From the NCBI RefSeq assembly GCF_029892045.1, contig NZ_CP120367.1:558001-622000 (forward strand): a DNA stretch of 64,000 nt. The letters run 5' to 3'. The position numbers and the translations under genes are program-made. Origin of the DNA: Sinorhizobium numidicum (lineage in GTDB: Bacteria > Pseudomonadota > Alphaproteobacteria > Rhizobiales > Rhizobiaceae). Of the stretch, positions 17,982-26,597 are shown piece after piece. The notes below the pieces were generated by a model. That model was not told the DNA's origin, ran no database searches, and was given only the letters and a program-made list of their open reading frames with translations. Each line of letters begins with the position of its first letter. Within the stretch, counting starts at the first letter, position 1.

Positions 17982-18203
17982 ATGAAGGAATTCATAAGAA
18001 GCCTGGCGGCTGAACTGGCCCCGGTCTGGATGATGCAGCAGAAACCGCGACGCGAAGGCGAACCGCCTTCACCGGCGCCCGGTCGTGAGCCAAATCCGGG
18101 TGACGGGCTCGGCAAGAAACCAGCTCCGGAGCCCGAAACTATTCCACCACTTGATCCAGACGAGCAGGATCGGCCGATCACGCCAGTGCCCCCGGTTCGG
18201 TGA
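17982..18203 (+). CDS. Small proline-rich hypothetical protein
   Basis: 73 residues beginning MKEFIRSLAAELAPVWMMQQ after a reasonable ribosome site (GAAAGGAAGCGATCG). The rest is rich in Pro, Glu and Asp (PPSPAPGREPNPGDG, PLDPDEQDRPITPVPPV) and is likely disordered. There is no signal peptide and no known domain. Composition and ribosome site favour a real gene, but there is no homology evidence. Confidence 0.4.
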   Translation: MKEFIRSLAAELAPVWMMQQKPRREGEPPSPAPGREPNPGDGLGKKPAPEPETIPPLDPDEQDRPITPVPPVR

Positions 18204-18388
18204 TTCATTTCCGGGTGCGTGAGGCTTGGCAAGGCCGACTGGATATCAATTCCGACAGCGGCGAGCGATTTGGCCCGTCTGCCCCCGATCGGAACGAACC
18301 AATAGTCCCATGGGCCAGTTTGCGGCAGACCCAGCGCGCTCGCTCGTGTATATTTCAGTGTTGGCAACCCGTGAGATCCTGAAATGGG

Positions 18389-18900
18389 AACGTGGTAAGC
18401 GTTACGGCGTGGCTGCTCCGTCTGGGGCTCGGCAAGTATGAGCAGGCCTTCCGCAATAATGATATTGATGCGAGCCTGCTTCCAACCCTGACTGACGATG
18501 ACCTGCGGGAGCTCGGCGTAGTGTCGCTCGGCCACCGAAAACAGAAGTCGCCGCCATCGCAGAACTTGACAGACCGGCCAACGCGCCGCCGATGGTCGCA
18601 TCAGCCATTTCTGAAGCAGAGCGGCGACAGCTTACCGTCATGTTCGTTGATCTGGTTGGTTCGACGGCTCTATCATCGCGTCGCGATCCTGAGGATATGC
18701 GTCAGGTCCTGCACGCATAACAAAATGCTGTGATGGGCGAGATCGCCGTATGGGTGGACATCTTGCGAAGCTGATGGGCGACGGGGTGCTGGTCTATTTC
18801 GGTTGGCCCCGTGCGGACGAGGATGACGCCGAGCGGGCCGTGCAGGCGGGTCTGACGATCGTTCAGGTCGTCAGGCAGCTTTCCACTCCGTTCGGAGAGC
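18389..18900 (+). pseudogene. SAM-domain class III adenylate cyclase, N-terminal remnant with frameshifts
   Basis: A SAM domain opens the gene: VTAWLLRLGLGKYEQAF, then [20 protein letters not shown]. After a frame change near 18545 a second frame gives [20 protein letters not shown], the start of the cyclase homology domain with the metal-binding Asp, then [11 protein letters not shown] and a stop. A third frame continues GGHLAKLMGDGVLVYFGWPR and ADEDDAERAVQAGLTIV. It therefore has at least two shifts and stops, and it breaks off before the second half of the catalytic domain. The usual AAA/TPR region is absent here but a TPR tail of the same family lies at 12056-12676. Confidence 0.75.
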
Positions 18901-18919
18901 CGCTCCGAAGGAAGCAACA

Positions 18920-19538
18920 ATGAAGAACAATCACATTGTCGCCGGCGTGATTTTGGTCGCAATGGCATTCACTGCTCTGGCACAGAACAGCTCAGGTTCG
19001 TCATTCGGTACCGGCTCGACATCCAGTACAACACCTGAAACTGGTGCAACCGGCTCGACATCCACTGCAGCACCTGGAACTGGTGCACCCCGGCACTGAC
19101 ATGATGCAGATGACGGAAGCGGAGAAGAGCACGACATCGAAATGGACCCGCCCCATCGGCGAGGCACTGTTCTCCGACACGTCGATGTCCAGGTTGCGCA
19201 GCCGGAATGAAATTCGAGCCACCTGGTCGAAGCTGACGGCAGAGCAACAGAACCAAGTCAAGCATGACTGCAATACAATGGAAACCGCCTCGGCCGGAGC
19301 GGGCAGTGGCACAACCATCACCGGGACGACGGGAAGCGGCACATCTACTAATACGATGGCCAGCACAGACGGCACATCTACAGACACGACGACCGGCAGT
19401 TCGGCTTCTGCGACGACCTCTGGCGAAACGACAGGAAGCACTATGGCTGGATCGACGGGCGGAACAGCCGGTACATCGGATAGCGGCGGCAGCACGATGA
19501 CGATCGCGCAGCTCCGCAGCATGGTCAAATCAATGTAG
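18920..19538 (+). pseudogene. Secreted Ser/Thr-rich protein with a homopolymer frameshift
   Basis: From the ATG at 18920 the product begins MKNNHIVAGVILVAMAFTAL with a signal peptide ending in LAQ. It then carries two copies of a 13-residue repeat (TGSTSSTTPETGA, TGSTSTAAPGTGA). At the CCCC run near 19086 the frame closes (GAPRH stop). Removing one C joins it to GTDMMQMTEAEKSTTSKWTR and RNEIRATWSKLTAEQQNQVK, then a Thr/Ser/Gly-rich tail ending QLRSMVKSM. The single-base change makes either a pseudogene or a phase-variable gene. The composite would be about 205 residues. The central helical part has no family I recognise. Confidence 0.6.
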
Positions 19539-19649
19539 GTTTTGATCAATATCGAGTGCCGCGGGGGCCTATCTGCACTCCCGCGGCGCCGGAAAACGGC
19601 TCATAGGCGTTGGGTCACTTGTGTCGGTGGCCAATTCGGGATCCCTTTT

Positions 19650-20636
19650 ATGAAAGGACCTGATTTTAGTGGAGGCGGCATCAGGTGTCGCCCTATGCAA
19701 GTGAGAACAAGGCCGCTAGCGACTAGGCTGCTGTCTCCGGTTGGGCGTTATCTTGATCGGACGGCAGTGCGTCTGATGTTCCCGCCTGGCAGTCGCGGCT
19801 TCGATTTTTCGCGGCCACTCGGCGAGCCTGCACTGCTTTCACATGACTCCGTCTCCTGGCGAATTTATAAGAATCCGGTATCGCTCTTCATTGGCGGGGT
19901 AGCCGCGGTGATCCTGGAATTGGCTGAGCCAGCGGTACGGACGGGTGTCTGGGAGCATAGCACTTTCAGAAAAGAGCCGCTAAAACGCCTGCAGCATACG
20001 GGCTTGGCGGCAATGATGACCGTCTATGGACCGCGGAGTACAGCCGAAGAAATGATCGCCGGTGTTGTCCGGCGTCATAACAACATTTCCGGGGTCACTC
20101 CGCACGGCGAACGCTACAGTGCGAGTGACAGTCGTCTGTTGGCCTGGGTGCAGGCCACCGCAATCTTCGGGTTTGCGAACGCCTACAGCCGGTACGTGTC
20201 GTGCCTAAGCGACCGCGACATTTCGCAAGTCTTCGCGGAGGGAATCCATGCTGCTCGGCTCCATGGGACGGTGAACGCTCCGGTGTCTCTGACAGAGTGG
20301 GTTCGACTCCTCGATTCAATGAGGGATCGCCTTGAGCCTTCTCCCATCATATTCGAGTTCATCGATATCATGGAAAATTCGGAGCTCTTGCCTCGACCTT
20401 TCCGGGCCTTTCAGGGGGCGATGGTGCGCGGTGCCATTGAGGTAGTCCCGGCCTGGGTTCGTGAGCGCGTCGGCCTGACTGAGAAATTCGGTCACCGCTT
20501 GGCTGAGCACAGTTTCTTGCGCTGCGTTGGCGCGCTTGCGGACAGGACTGTGCTGCCGTCCACCCCGCCGGTACAGGCCTCTCGCCGATTGGGCTTGCCG
20601 CCGGACTATCTCTATAGGAGCTCGAAACTCTGGTGA
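19650..20636 (+). CDS. MpaB/rubber-oxygenase-type protein (DUF2236)
   Basis: About 328 residues from the ATG at 19650; an upstream start at 19542 or a later one at 19695 is possible, as no ribosome site is decisive. Family segments are DSVSWRIYKNPVSLFIGGVA, VILELAEPAVRTGVWEHSTF, GLAAMMTVYGPRSTAEEMIA, RRHNNISG and SRLLAWVQATAIFGFANAYS. This is the DUF2236 domain shared by fungal MpaB oxygenases and the latex-clearing protein Lcp, which bind haem b and cleave unsaturated chains. The bacterial short forms mostly lack a proven substrate. It stands alone, and cytoplasmic location is likely as there is no signal peptide. Confidence 0.8.
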   Translation: MKGPDFSGGGIRCRPMQVRTRPLATRLLSPVGRYLDRTAVRLMFPPGSRGFDFSRPLGEPALLSHDSVSWRIYKNPVSLFIGGVAAVILELAEPAVRTGVWEHSTFRKEPLKRLQHTGLAAMMTVYGPRSTAEEMIAGVVRRHNNISGVTPHGERYSASDSRLLAWVQATAIFGFANAYSRYVSCLSDRDISQVFAEGIHAARLHGTVNAPVSLTEWVRLLDSMRDRLEPSPIIFEFIDIMENSELLPRPFRAFQGAMVRGAIEVVPAWVRERVGLTEKFGHRLAEHSFLRCVGALADRTVLPSTPPVQASRRLGLPPDYLYRSSKLW

Positions 20637-21299
20637 GGTTGGTGACTGGCCATCGCCGGTTCGCGTTATCGTCCGCCCGTGTCGTCCCCGCGCGCGAATC
20701 TTCCGACAGCTCATTCGGCGCCGACCACAAAGCCACATTTTCACGCGTTTACCTCCGGATTCCGTGGCACCTGGAGCAAAAAACCCGTCGCAAGGGGTTA
20801 GTTCCGATGCCCTGATCGCAGCCGTTCGATGTGAGAAGGCCAAGTGCTTCGGAATCAGGCCCAACGGTATCGTTCGCCGCAGTGTCAGGAGACGGAGGAA
20901 GCTATGATCTAGTTCTGATCGGAAGCACTGCGAAGAGGCAGATTCGTCTGCACTTTTAGTCGCCATTAAATGCGCTGTAGCGACCGAAGCCGACTTCGAT
21001 GCCGCCAATCGTCGTTATCGACCCCTCGGCGAACACATTGTGATCGAGGGCGTGCGGCTGAAACGTTTCTCAAGATGAACTCGTAGAAAGAACTGCCGCC
21101 GAGATCGCTGGATAGCGTCTGTTATCGTAAGGATTGGAGCGCCATGATGGAGAAAGCAGCGTCCTCCGGGGGACTGCGGACACTGCAACGGGGCATGGGT
21201 GTTAGGTGCGCTCTTATATGTTGAGCGGTGCGTGCTAAATTCGATGAGTTTAGATCTCCGGAGGGAATGCCAAGCGGGTCCCCTATCGCTCAGGCTCGG
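20637..21299. other. Region without a recognisable gene
   Basis: A short frame near 20950-21075 gives ATEADFDAANRRYRPLGEHI, which looks protein-like but has no start and matches no family I know. It may be a fragment. Nothing else seen. Confidence 0.3.
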
Positions 21300-22073
21300 C
21301 TAGCGATCCAAGAAGCCCGGCCTCAGTTTTTCGCCAATCATGCAGTCTGCGGCAGGCTGGTCCGCCGCGAGGCGAAGACTCGAGGCTCGAGAAAGGCCGC
21401 TCACCTCCAGAATCAATTTCTGACGGATAGCAACCGCAAAGTCTTCTGGCTCATGCACGGCAAGCACGAAGGAGCCCGGACCGCCCATGACGCAATCAGC
21501 GTAATATTGGTCGAGGGGGCCGACAGATGCCGACGGCCGTATCAGAATCGCAAGTCCGTTGATGACGATGCCGCGGGCCAGGGCGGCATCGCGTGCGGGC
21601 GTGACCGGCTGTCCCGTGTTGTTCGGTCCGTCGCCGGAAATATCAAGAACCCGGCGCACCCCGGAGAATTCATTCGAGTCAATAAACGATGTACCGAAAA
21701 GGATCGCATTGGAGATGGAGGTCCAGGGCCGTGTCCCGATAGGTCGAGCTTCGAGCTTGGCCGCGAAGGCTTCGGCGTCCGCGGCGTCGGCAATCACCTG
21801 CCAAGCCATTACGGATGCTTGATTCACCAGCCCCGCCCATTCGAAATAGCCGATGGCAATGCGCCCAAGATAACCTCCTTCGACGGCGCTGATGAAGTCC
21901 GGGTGTCTGAGCGCCTCCAGATAGCCGGAGCGCTGCACACGGGCCTCCTCCATGTCTATCGAGCCGGACATGTCGACGGCCAGCACGAGTTCCAGATCTA
22001 CCTCTTCGGTTGCTGCTGTCGCTTGAACCGGGATTCCACTGAACACCAGGATTAATGCCAGCACTTTGAACAC
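21300..22073 (-). CDS. DUF1194 protein with VWA domain, secreted
   Basis: About 257 residues from the GTG at 22073, which gives a clean signal peptide (VFKVLALILVFSGIPVQATA). Alternative starts upstream would bury it. The mature part begins EEVDLELVLAVDMSGSIDME, with the DxSGS MIDAS metal-binding motif of von Willebrand A domains, and continues with GRIAIGYFEWAG, RRVLDISGDGPNNTG and ADCVMGGPGSFVLAVHEPED. This is DUF1194, common in Rhizobiales and Rhodobacterales; its role is unknown, but a periplasmic metal-dependent adhesion or assembly function is likely for the fold. The C-terminal residues are beyond the domain and variable. Confidence 0.8.
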   Translation of the reverse strand: MFKVLALILVFSGIPVQATAATEEVDLELVLAVDMSGSIDMEEARVQRSGYLEALRHPDFISAVEGGYLGRIAIGYFEWAGLVNQASVMAWQVIADAADAEAFAAKLEARPIGTRPWTSISNAILFGTSFIDSNEFSGVRRVLDISGDGPNNTGQPVTPARDAALARGIVINGLAILIRPSASVGPLDQYYADCVMGGPGSFVLAVHEPEDFAVAIRQKLILEVSGLSRASSLRLAADQPAADCMIGEKLRPGFLDR

Positions 22074-22676
22074 CGCCTCGGCCCCCACCAAGTTTCCAGA
22101 TGAGATGCGCAGATGGGCAGGCTGCAGGAAATCACGGCCATCCCAGGAACGATATCTTAGCGGCTCACATTGCCATCGCAAAGCGACGACCGGCCTGGCG
22201 CTTTGACAAGCCGCAGTCCCGCAGAATGGCTTTGCCATCTACGCTCCTGATGAAACCTGCCATTGACCTATGGCGCGCCGGTCTCACTGCAGGCCGGACA
22301 CCGCGGAATCCCACGGGCGCGGGTCTACGGAACCGGTCCTGAGAGAGTCATAGCCAGCCACCTTTTTTGAACCGGTGGAAAGGAGAGGTGTCGCTTGGCA
22401 CTTAACCGTAAGAATGCAGCAGTTCATGCAGGCGGTAGCACTTAATTGGAGAATCTCAGCGCGTCGGTTCTCAGCACCAGGCACACGGCAGTCCGTTTTG
22501 AATCGCATAGACGCTTCCGGCATGCGTCGCGATCCATCAAAGAACGGCCGCTTTGGATCAGGCTGCGCCATAGCAGTTCGCCGCGGAACGACCGAAACGG
22601 TTCGCTTCCAGCCGCTGACCGGGCGCTACTGGCTAGCCGATTGGCTAACTCTGCTGGCTAGCCTGCTTCTAAGCTA
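22074..22676. other. Region without a recognisable gene
   Basis: It holds the promoter side of the DUF1194 gene. Frames on the plus strand (22375-22680) are open but have no protein-like character. No repeat or RNA gene seen. Confidence 0.35.
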
Positions 22677-22889
22677 TTGACTCTGAAAGTATATGGCGGC
22701 CCGGAGGGCCAACGCAAGGCACTGCTGTATAAGGGAATTTTTAGAGCCCTTCCTCTTTTGTTCCTAGGGTTTCTAATTGTGTTCTGGCCTCTAATTCTCT
22801 CGCAATTCAAAAGAAAATACCCCCGGGGGGCCCGCTCTACACGGGGGGCTCAGCACGGGCACATCACGCGCTCGCACGAGGGAGCCTAA
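22677..22889 (+). CDS. Possible small one-helix membrane protein
   Basis: A TTG-started frame of 70 codons includes a hydrophobic span FRALPLLFLGFLIVFWPLIL followed by basic residues, consistent with a membrane helix with an inside C-terminus. The local DNA is AT-richer than its surroundings. There is no good ribosome site and the last 20 residues look like random high-GC reading. It ends four bases before the ATG of the next small membrane gene. Confidence 0.25.
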   Translation: MTLKVYGGPEGQRKALLYKGIFRALPLLFLGFLIVFWPLILSQFKRKYPRGARSTRGAQHGHITRSHEGA

Positions 22890-22892
22890 ACC

Positions 22893-23054
22893 ATGTCCAG
22901 CGATATCATCCTAATCGTTGTCTTTTGGGCCGGTGTCATCGTGGCTTGCGCTTATGCGGGATACTGGTGCGCTCGAAGGGGCGACAAGGTCGGGCAATGG
23001 GTTTGCGTGTTTATGGCGGTCGCCGGCTTGCTCGGTCTGGTCGCGTCGCTCTAA
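22893..23054 (+). CDS. Small two-helix membrane protein
   Basis: 53 residues, too short for usual gene calls. It begins MSSDIILIVVFWAGVIVACA, then has a charged turn (ARRGDKVG) and a second hydrophobic span (WVCVFMAVAGLLGLVASL). A GAGGGAGCC ribosome-site-like sequence lies nine bases upstream. Two helices with a basic loop predict a hairpin in the inner membrane with the loop inside. No family recognised. The following stretch encodes another small membrane-like product in broken frames, so the two may once have formed an operon. Confidence 0.4.
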   Translation: MSSDIILIVVFWAGVIVACAYAGYWCARRGDKVGQWVCVFMAVAGLLGLVASL

Positions 23055-23056
23055 TA

Positions 23057-23220
23057 GATGTCGCCGATGCATACGAGATTGCTCTTGTGTTTTGGGGCGC
23101 TTCGATATTGTTGAGCCTATGGGGCGCTTATCGGCTCAAGGCTACGAGCGATAGGTGGGCGTGGTGTTTTGCCTGTTCATCGCCTTCGTCGCCATTATCG
23201 CACTGGTTCGCGAGAGGTAG
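23057..23220 (+). pseudogene. Small membrane protein remnant, frameshifted
   Basis: One frame spells DVADAYEIALVFWGASILLS and LWGAYRLKATSD. From about 23155 another frame gives VGVVFCLFIAFVAIIALVRE, ending in TAG at 23218-23220. Together they would be a two-helix membrane protein following the small gene at 22893. The frame change makes it non-functional as it stands. No family recognised. Confidence 0.3.
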
Positions 23221-23310
23221 CAGCCTAGATCGTCCTTAAAGGCGGACAATCGGCAATACCTGCCGCGCTGCTGGGAGGGTCTATAGGGTGGGCGGAGTTG
23301 CCGCTCACAT

Positions 23311-23334
23311 GTCGCATAATGTATCAACGGGAAC
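23311..23334 (+). repeat. dif-like 24-bp motif, copy 2
   Basis: TGTCGCATAATGTATCAACG followed by GGAA. The 12 bases CGCATAATGTAT equal the XerC side and centre of the E. coli dif site. It lies about 220 bp before the Fic gene region. Confidence 0.5.
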
Positions 23335-23433
23335 CGCTACATGGTTGTTGGCCCGCGCGCGGGGGTTCTCAGCGCCGTGGAGATCGAAATTCAGTTTGAG
23401 GTGGATACCCCTTTTGCGGTGAACATGGTCACT

Positions 23434-23513
23434 ATTCTCCGCGAAAGATGCGGAGAATTCACCTGCGGGTGCGGAGATTAATAGCCATATTCACCGCAAA
23501 GGACGCGGAGAAT
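23434..23513. promoter_or_regulatory. Paired palindromes upstream of fic (probable operator)
   Basis: Two similar inverted repeats lie in tandem. ATTCTCCGC-N7-GCGGAGAAT at 23434-23458 is perfect. ATTCACCGC-N7-GCGGAGAAT at 23489-23513 has one mismatch. A half site (TGCGGAGA) lies between them. Spacing of 55 bp from centre to centre is about five helical turns. The location before the Fic gene suggests an operator or autoregulatory site. Confidence 0.55.
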
Positions 23514-23655
23514 ATTGAGCCATATTCACAATCTGAACGGCTGGCCGAGATTTGGCTGGAGATGCGCGGTTAGCGGCGGTCCGACATCAGCAAGGGCGCC
23601 TACTCGGGCGGATGGAAGCGCTGGGCTTTGCTTTTCGCGCTGAGCAGTTCTGTAC

Positions 23656-24660
23656 ATGCTGACTGAAGACGTTGTGAAGTCCAGTGAGATCGAGGGCGAG
23701 TTTCTCGACAAGGAGCAGGTCCGCTCCTCCATTGCCCGCCGGCTCGGCCTCGACATTGGTGCGCTCGCTCCTGCCGACCGCCATGTCGAGGGCGTCGTTG
23801 AGATGATGCTGGATGCCACCCAGAACTATGAGGCTCCGCTTTCCGATGAGCGGCTGTTTGCTTGGCATGCCGCGCTGTTTCCGACCGGCCGCAGCGGTAT
23901 GACCAAAATCATTGTGGGTGCTTGGCGCGATGAAAGTTCTGGTCCAATGCAGGTGGCCTCTGGGCCGGTGGGACGAGAGAGGGTCCATTTCGAGGCGCCT
24001 GCAGCCGAACGACTTCCAGGAGAGATGGCTGCATTTCTTTCTTGGTCCAACGGGCAAGCGTCGCACGACCCGGTGCTGAAAGCGGCGATTGCGCATTTGT
24101 GGTTTGTCACCATACATCCTTTTGAGGATGGCAATGGCCGCATTGCGCGCGCTATTGCCGATATGGCGCTCGCCAGGTCGGAAGGCACCTCGCAGCGCTT
24201 CTACAGTATGTCCGCGCAGATTCGGCAGGAGAGGAGGGACTACTACACCATCCTTGAGACGACACAGAAGGGCGATCTCGATATCACCGGCTGGCTTCTG
24301 TGGTTTCTCGGCTGCCTCAATCGTGCCTTTGACGCTACCGAAGAAATTCTCGCCAATGTGCTCCGCAAGGCGCGCTTCTGGGAAGCGCACGCCGGCCAGC
24401 CGCTTAGTGAGCGCCAGCGCAAGGTCGTCAATCGACTTCTCGAGGGCATTGAGGGCAAATTGACGTCGTCCAAGTGGGCCAAGCTAACGCGGACCTCACC
24501 GGACACCGCCCCGCGCGACATCAATGACCTCGTGGCACGCGGAATTCTCATTCGGGAAGCAAGCGGAGGGCGGAGTACCAGCTACTCTCTGGCTGATGTC
24601 GAAGAGATTACTAGCTGTGGAGCCTCAACAGGTTGTTCCCGGTCAGACCGAGTCGGCTGA
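23656..24660 (+). CDS. fic: Fic-domain protein (probable AMP transferase), N-terminal part decayed
   Basis: 334 residues as read now. The inhibitory helix motif is at the start (SSEIEG, residues 9-14, with Glu13 as the inhibitory Glu), and the catalytic motif HPFEDGNGRIAR lies at 154-165 with the His intact. A winged-helix-like C-terminal part follows (LEGIEGKLTSSKWAKL, RDINDLVARGILIRE). Fic proteins transfer AMP from ATP to target proteins. The usual preceding DUF4172 segment is present at about 23530-23655 (GWPRFGWR, then RLAAVRHQQGRLLGRMEALG) but out of frame in two steps. The last native codons are interrupted by an IS481 element: the reading runs 15 codons into it. Without the element and one target copy the protein would end SLADVEEITS and stop. 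The catalytic core may still be made. Confidence 0.85.
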   Translation: MLTEDVVKSSEIEGEFLDKEQVRSSIARRLGLDIGALAPADRHVEGVVEMMLDATQNYEAPLSDERLFAWHAALFPTGRSGMTKIIVGAWRDESSGPMQVASGPVGRERVHFEAPAAERLPGEMAAFLSWSNGQASHDPVLKAAIAHLWFVTIHPFEDGNGRIARAIADMALARSEGTSQRFYSMSAQIRQERRDYYTILETTQKGDLDITGWLLWFLGCLNRAFDATEEILANVLRKARFWEAHAGQPLSERQRKVVNRLLEGIEGKLTSSKWAKLTRTSPDTAPRDINDLVARGILIREASGGRSTSYSLADVEEITSCGASTGCSRSDRVG

Positions 24661-25564
24661 TGGGTGGTTTTGAGCCGATACTGCCATGCGGTCTATGCCA
24701 ATTGTAGCGGTGAAGCCATCGCGGCAGTTCGGCGGTGCGTTCGTCTGAGGTGTTGTAGGCGCGAGCATAGGCCCATTCGCGCAAGCTTGTCTGAATGAAG
24801 CGCTCGGCTTTCCCGTTGGTCCTGGGAGTATAGGGCTTGGTGAAGATCTGGCGCAGGCCGAGACGCTTGCAGGCTGCCCGGAAAGTCTTTGACCGGTAGC
24901 AGGAACCGTTGTCGGTCATCACGCGCTGCACTTTGACGCCGAGACTGGCGTAATAAGCAACGGCGGCCTCAAGGAAGGCGACAGCGCTGTTCTTGCGCTG
25001 ATCGGGCATAACTTGGACGAAAGCGACGCGCGAGGCATCGTCGATGCAGACATGGACGCACTCCCAGCCGATGCCGGTGTGACGGTTGATCATGCCAGTT
25101 TGTCGTCCGGTGATGCGGTGTCCGACAGAGCCGATCCGGCCGAGCTTCTTGATATCAAGATGGATGAGTTCGCCGGGATGCTCCCGTTCATAGCGGCGCA
25201 CGGGCTCCGGCTCCAACGCGCTCAGCTTATTCAAGCCCAACCGGCGCAGAATACGGCTCACCGTCGCTGGCGAGACGCCGGCCTCAGCGGCGATCTGTTT
25301 GCCCGTCCAGCGCTGGCGGCGCAGCCGTTCGATCGTTTCGATTATCGCCGCAGGCGTCGGCCGGCGCAGTCGATGGGGCCGGGAGGAGCGATCATGCAAT
25401 CCTGTCAATCCTTCGCGGCGATATCGGTCTATCCACTTCCGAATGGTCCGCAGGCAGACGCCTGCGGCTTTGGCCACGGCCTCCGGCGTCTGCCCGCTCT
25501 CGACCTGCCCTACAATTCGCTCTCGACCGCGCGGCGTCAGCCGCGCATTCTTGTGGATGTTCAT
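24611..25564 (-). CDS. IS481-family transposase
   Basis: 317 residues. An N-terminal HTH (VAKAAGVCLRTIRKWIDRYR) and a second HTH (KQIAAEAGVSPATVSRILRR) are followed by the rve DDE domain: first Asp in ELIHLDIKKLGRIG, second in RVMTDNGSCYRSKTF, Glu in NGKAERFIQTSLREW. All three catalytic residues are present and the length is usual. The stop codon TAG at 24611-24613 lies outside the element, in the duplicated target, so the frame depends on the insertion site for its stop. The start at 25564 follows a GAGGACCGGATG context. Confidence 0.92.
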   Translation of the reverse strand: MNIHKNARLTPRGRERIVGQVESGQTPEAVAKAAGVCLRTIRKWIDRYRREGLTGLHDRSSRPHRLRRPTPAAIIETIERLRRQRWTGKQIAAEAGVSPATVSRILRRLGLNKLSALEPEPVRRYEREHPGELIHLDIKKLGRIGSVGHRITGRQTGMINRHTGIGWECVHVCIDDASRVAFVQVMPDQRKNSAVAFLEAAVAYYASLGVKVQRVMTDNGSCYRSKTFRAACKRLGLRQIFTKPYTPRTNGKAERFIQTSLREWAYARAYNTSDERTAELPRWLHRYNWHRPHGSIGSKPPISRLGLTGNNLLRLHS

Positions 25565-25647
25565 CCGGTCCTCCGAGAATCACTGAAGCTTCGACAACCT
25601 CAGCTTTCCCGGTCTGGGCCGGATGGACAACCTACTGAAAGCTCACA
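24616..25647 (-). mobile_element. Complete IS481-family element
   Basis: A 1032-bp element with imperfect terminal inverted repeats: left end TGTGGAGCCTCAACAGGTTG, right end (complement) TGTGAGCTTTCAGTAGGTTG. It is flanked by a 6-bp direct repeat ACTAGC at 24610-24615 and 25648-25653, the target duplication. It holds a single transposase gene read leftward. It lies in the last codons of fic. Clean duplication and an intact gene point to a recent insertion. Confidence 0.85.
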
Positions 25648-25653
25648 ACTAGC

Positions 25654-25933
25654 TAACCTTCGGTGTCGATCAAGGAGCCGCTGGTTCGATTCCGCTCAAG
25701 GCGAGGGACAAACATCCGACACCATGGACGGCGCTCCCAGCCTCCCGACCGTTGGGTGGTTCTCTGCTGTCTGTCTCGCCGATCGGAAGGAGCAGGTCGC
25801 GGACGCTCAACAGCAGCAAGGGCGCATCCTTTGAGCTGTATTTGAACTGACCGCGAAAATTATCTCGAGCATGGGGTGTCGGAATCTCGTTTAGCCAGTC
25901 GTCTTCAAGACAGACAAGCTATGGAGAACAACA
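25654..25933. other. Former fic 3' end and spacer
   Basis: The TAA at 25654-25656 is the original fic stop codon. The rest holds no gene I can recognise and must include the promoter of the GST gene. Confidence 0.5.
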
Positions 25934-26584
25934 ATGACTATCACTATTACCGCCTTTGAACGGTCGCCCGACCGCGGCAAGGGCCTGGCGCGTGACATGC
26001 GCGTTCGCTGGGCGCTCGAAGAAGTGGGACAGCCTTACGACGTTCGTCTTCTTTCGTTCAAAGCGATGAAGGAACCCGCGCATCTCGCGCTTCAACCTTT
26101 CGGGCAGATTCCGACCTATGAAGAAGGCGATCTCGCCCTGTTCGAGTCGGGGGCGATCGTGTTCCATATCGCGGAGCGCCATGCGGGCCTGCTGCCAGAC
26201 GATGCGAACGCCCGGGCGCGCGCGATCACATGGATGTTTGCCGCGCTTGACACGGTGGAGCCGCCGATCTTCGACCGCACCCTCGCCAGGATCTTCGAGC
26301 GCGACGAGCCTTGGTACGAGCAGCGCCTCCGTTTCCTCGAGGACAGCATCCGGAAACGGTTGGGCGGCCTTTCCAGTCGCCTTGGCGATGCCGATTGGCT
26401 CGATGGTGTGTTCAGCGCCGGTGACCTGCTGATGGTGTCGGTGCTGCGCAGGTTGCAAGGCTCGGGCATACTGGACGAATATCCGAACCTCTCCGCCTAT
26501 GTCGCCCGCGGCGAGGCGCGGCCCGCATATAAGCGTGCTTTCGACGCTCAATTGGCGGTTTTCACCGCCGCCTCGACCGGCTGA
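25934..26584 (+). CDS. Glutathione S-transferase family protein
   Basis: 216 residues. The thioredoxin-like N-terminal domain includes VRWALEEVGQPYDVRLLSF and FGQIPTYEEGDLALFESGAI, where the cis-Pro (QIP) and the ES pair bind glutathione in this family. The all-helical C-terminal domain includes DWLDGVFSAGDLLMVSVLRR (the conserved N-capping box region with Asp). Such enzymes conjugate or isomerise electrophiles in the cytoplasm. Start chosen at the ATG after GGAGAACAACA. No neighbour hints at the substrate. Confidence 0.88.
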   Translation: MTITITAFERSPDRGKGLARDMRVRWALEEVGQPYDVRLLSFKAMKEPAHLALQPFGQIPTYEEGDLALFESGAIVFHIAERHAGLLPDDANARARAITWMFAALDTVEPPIFDRTLARIFERDEPWYEQRLRFLEDSIRKRLGGLSSRLGDADWLDGVFSAGDLLMVSVLRRLQGSGILDEYPNLSAYVARGEARPAYKRAFDAQLAVFTAASTG

Positions 26585-26597
26585 CAAAGGTCCGCTC

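Noticed and set aside
25675..25705. GGTTCGATTCC text resembling a tRNA T-loop, with similar text near 39935 and 40855
   Set aside because: The flanking bases cannot form a T-stem and there is no acceptor stem or anticodon arm. I could not support a tRNA or a tRNA-derived att site.
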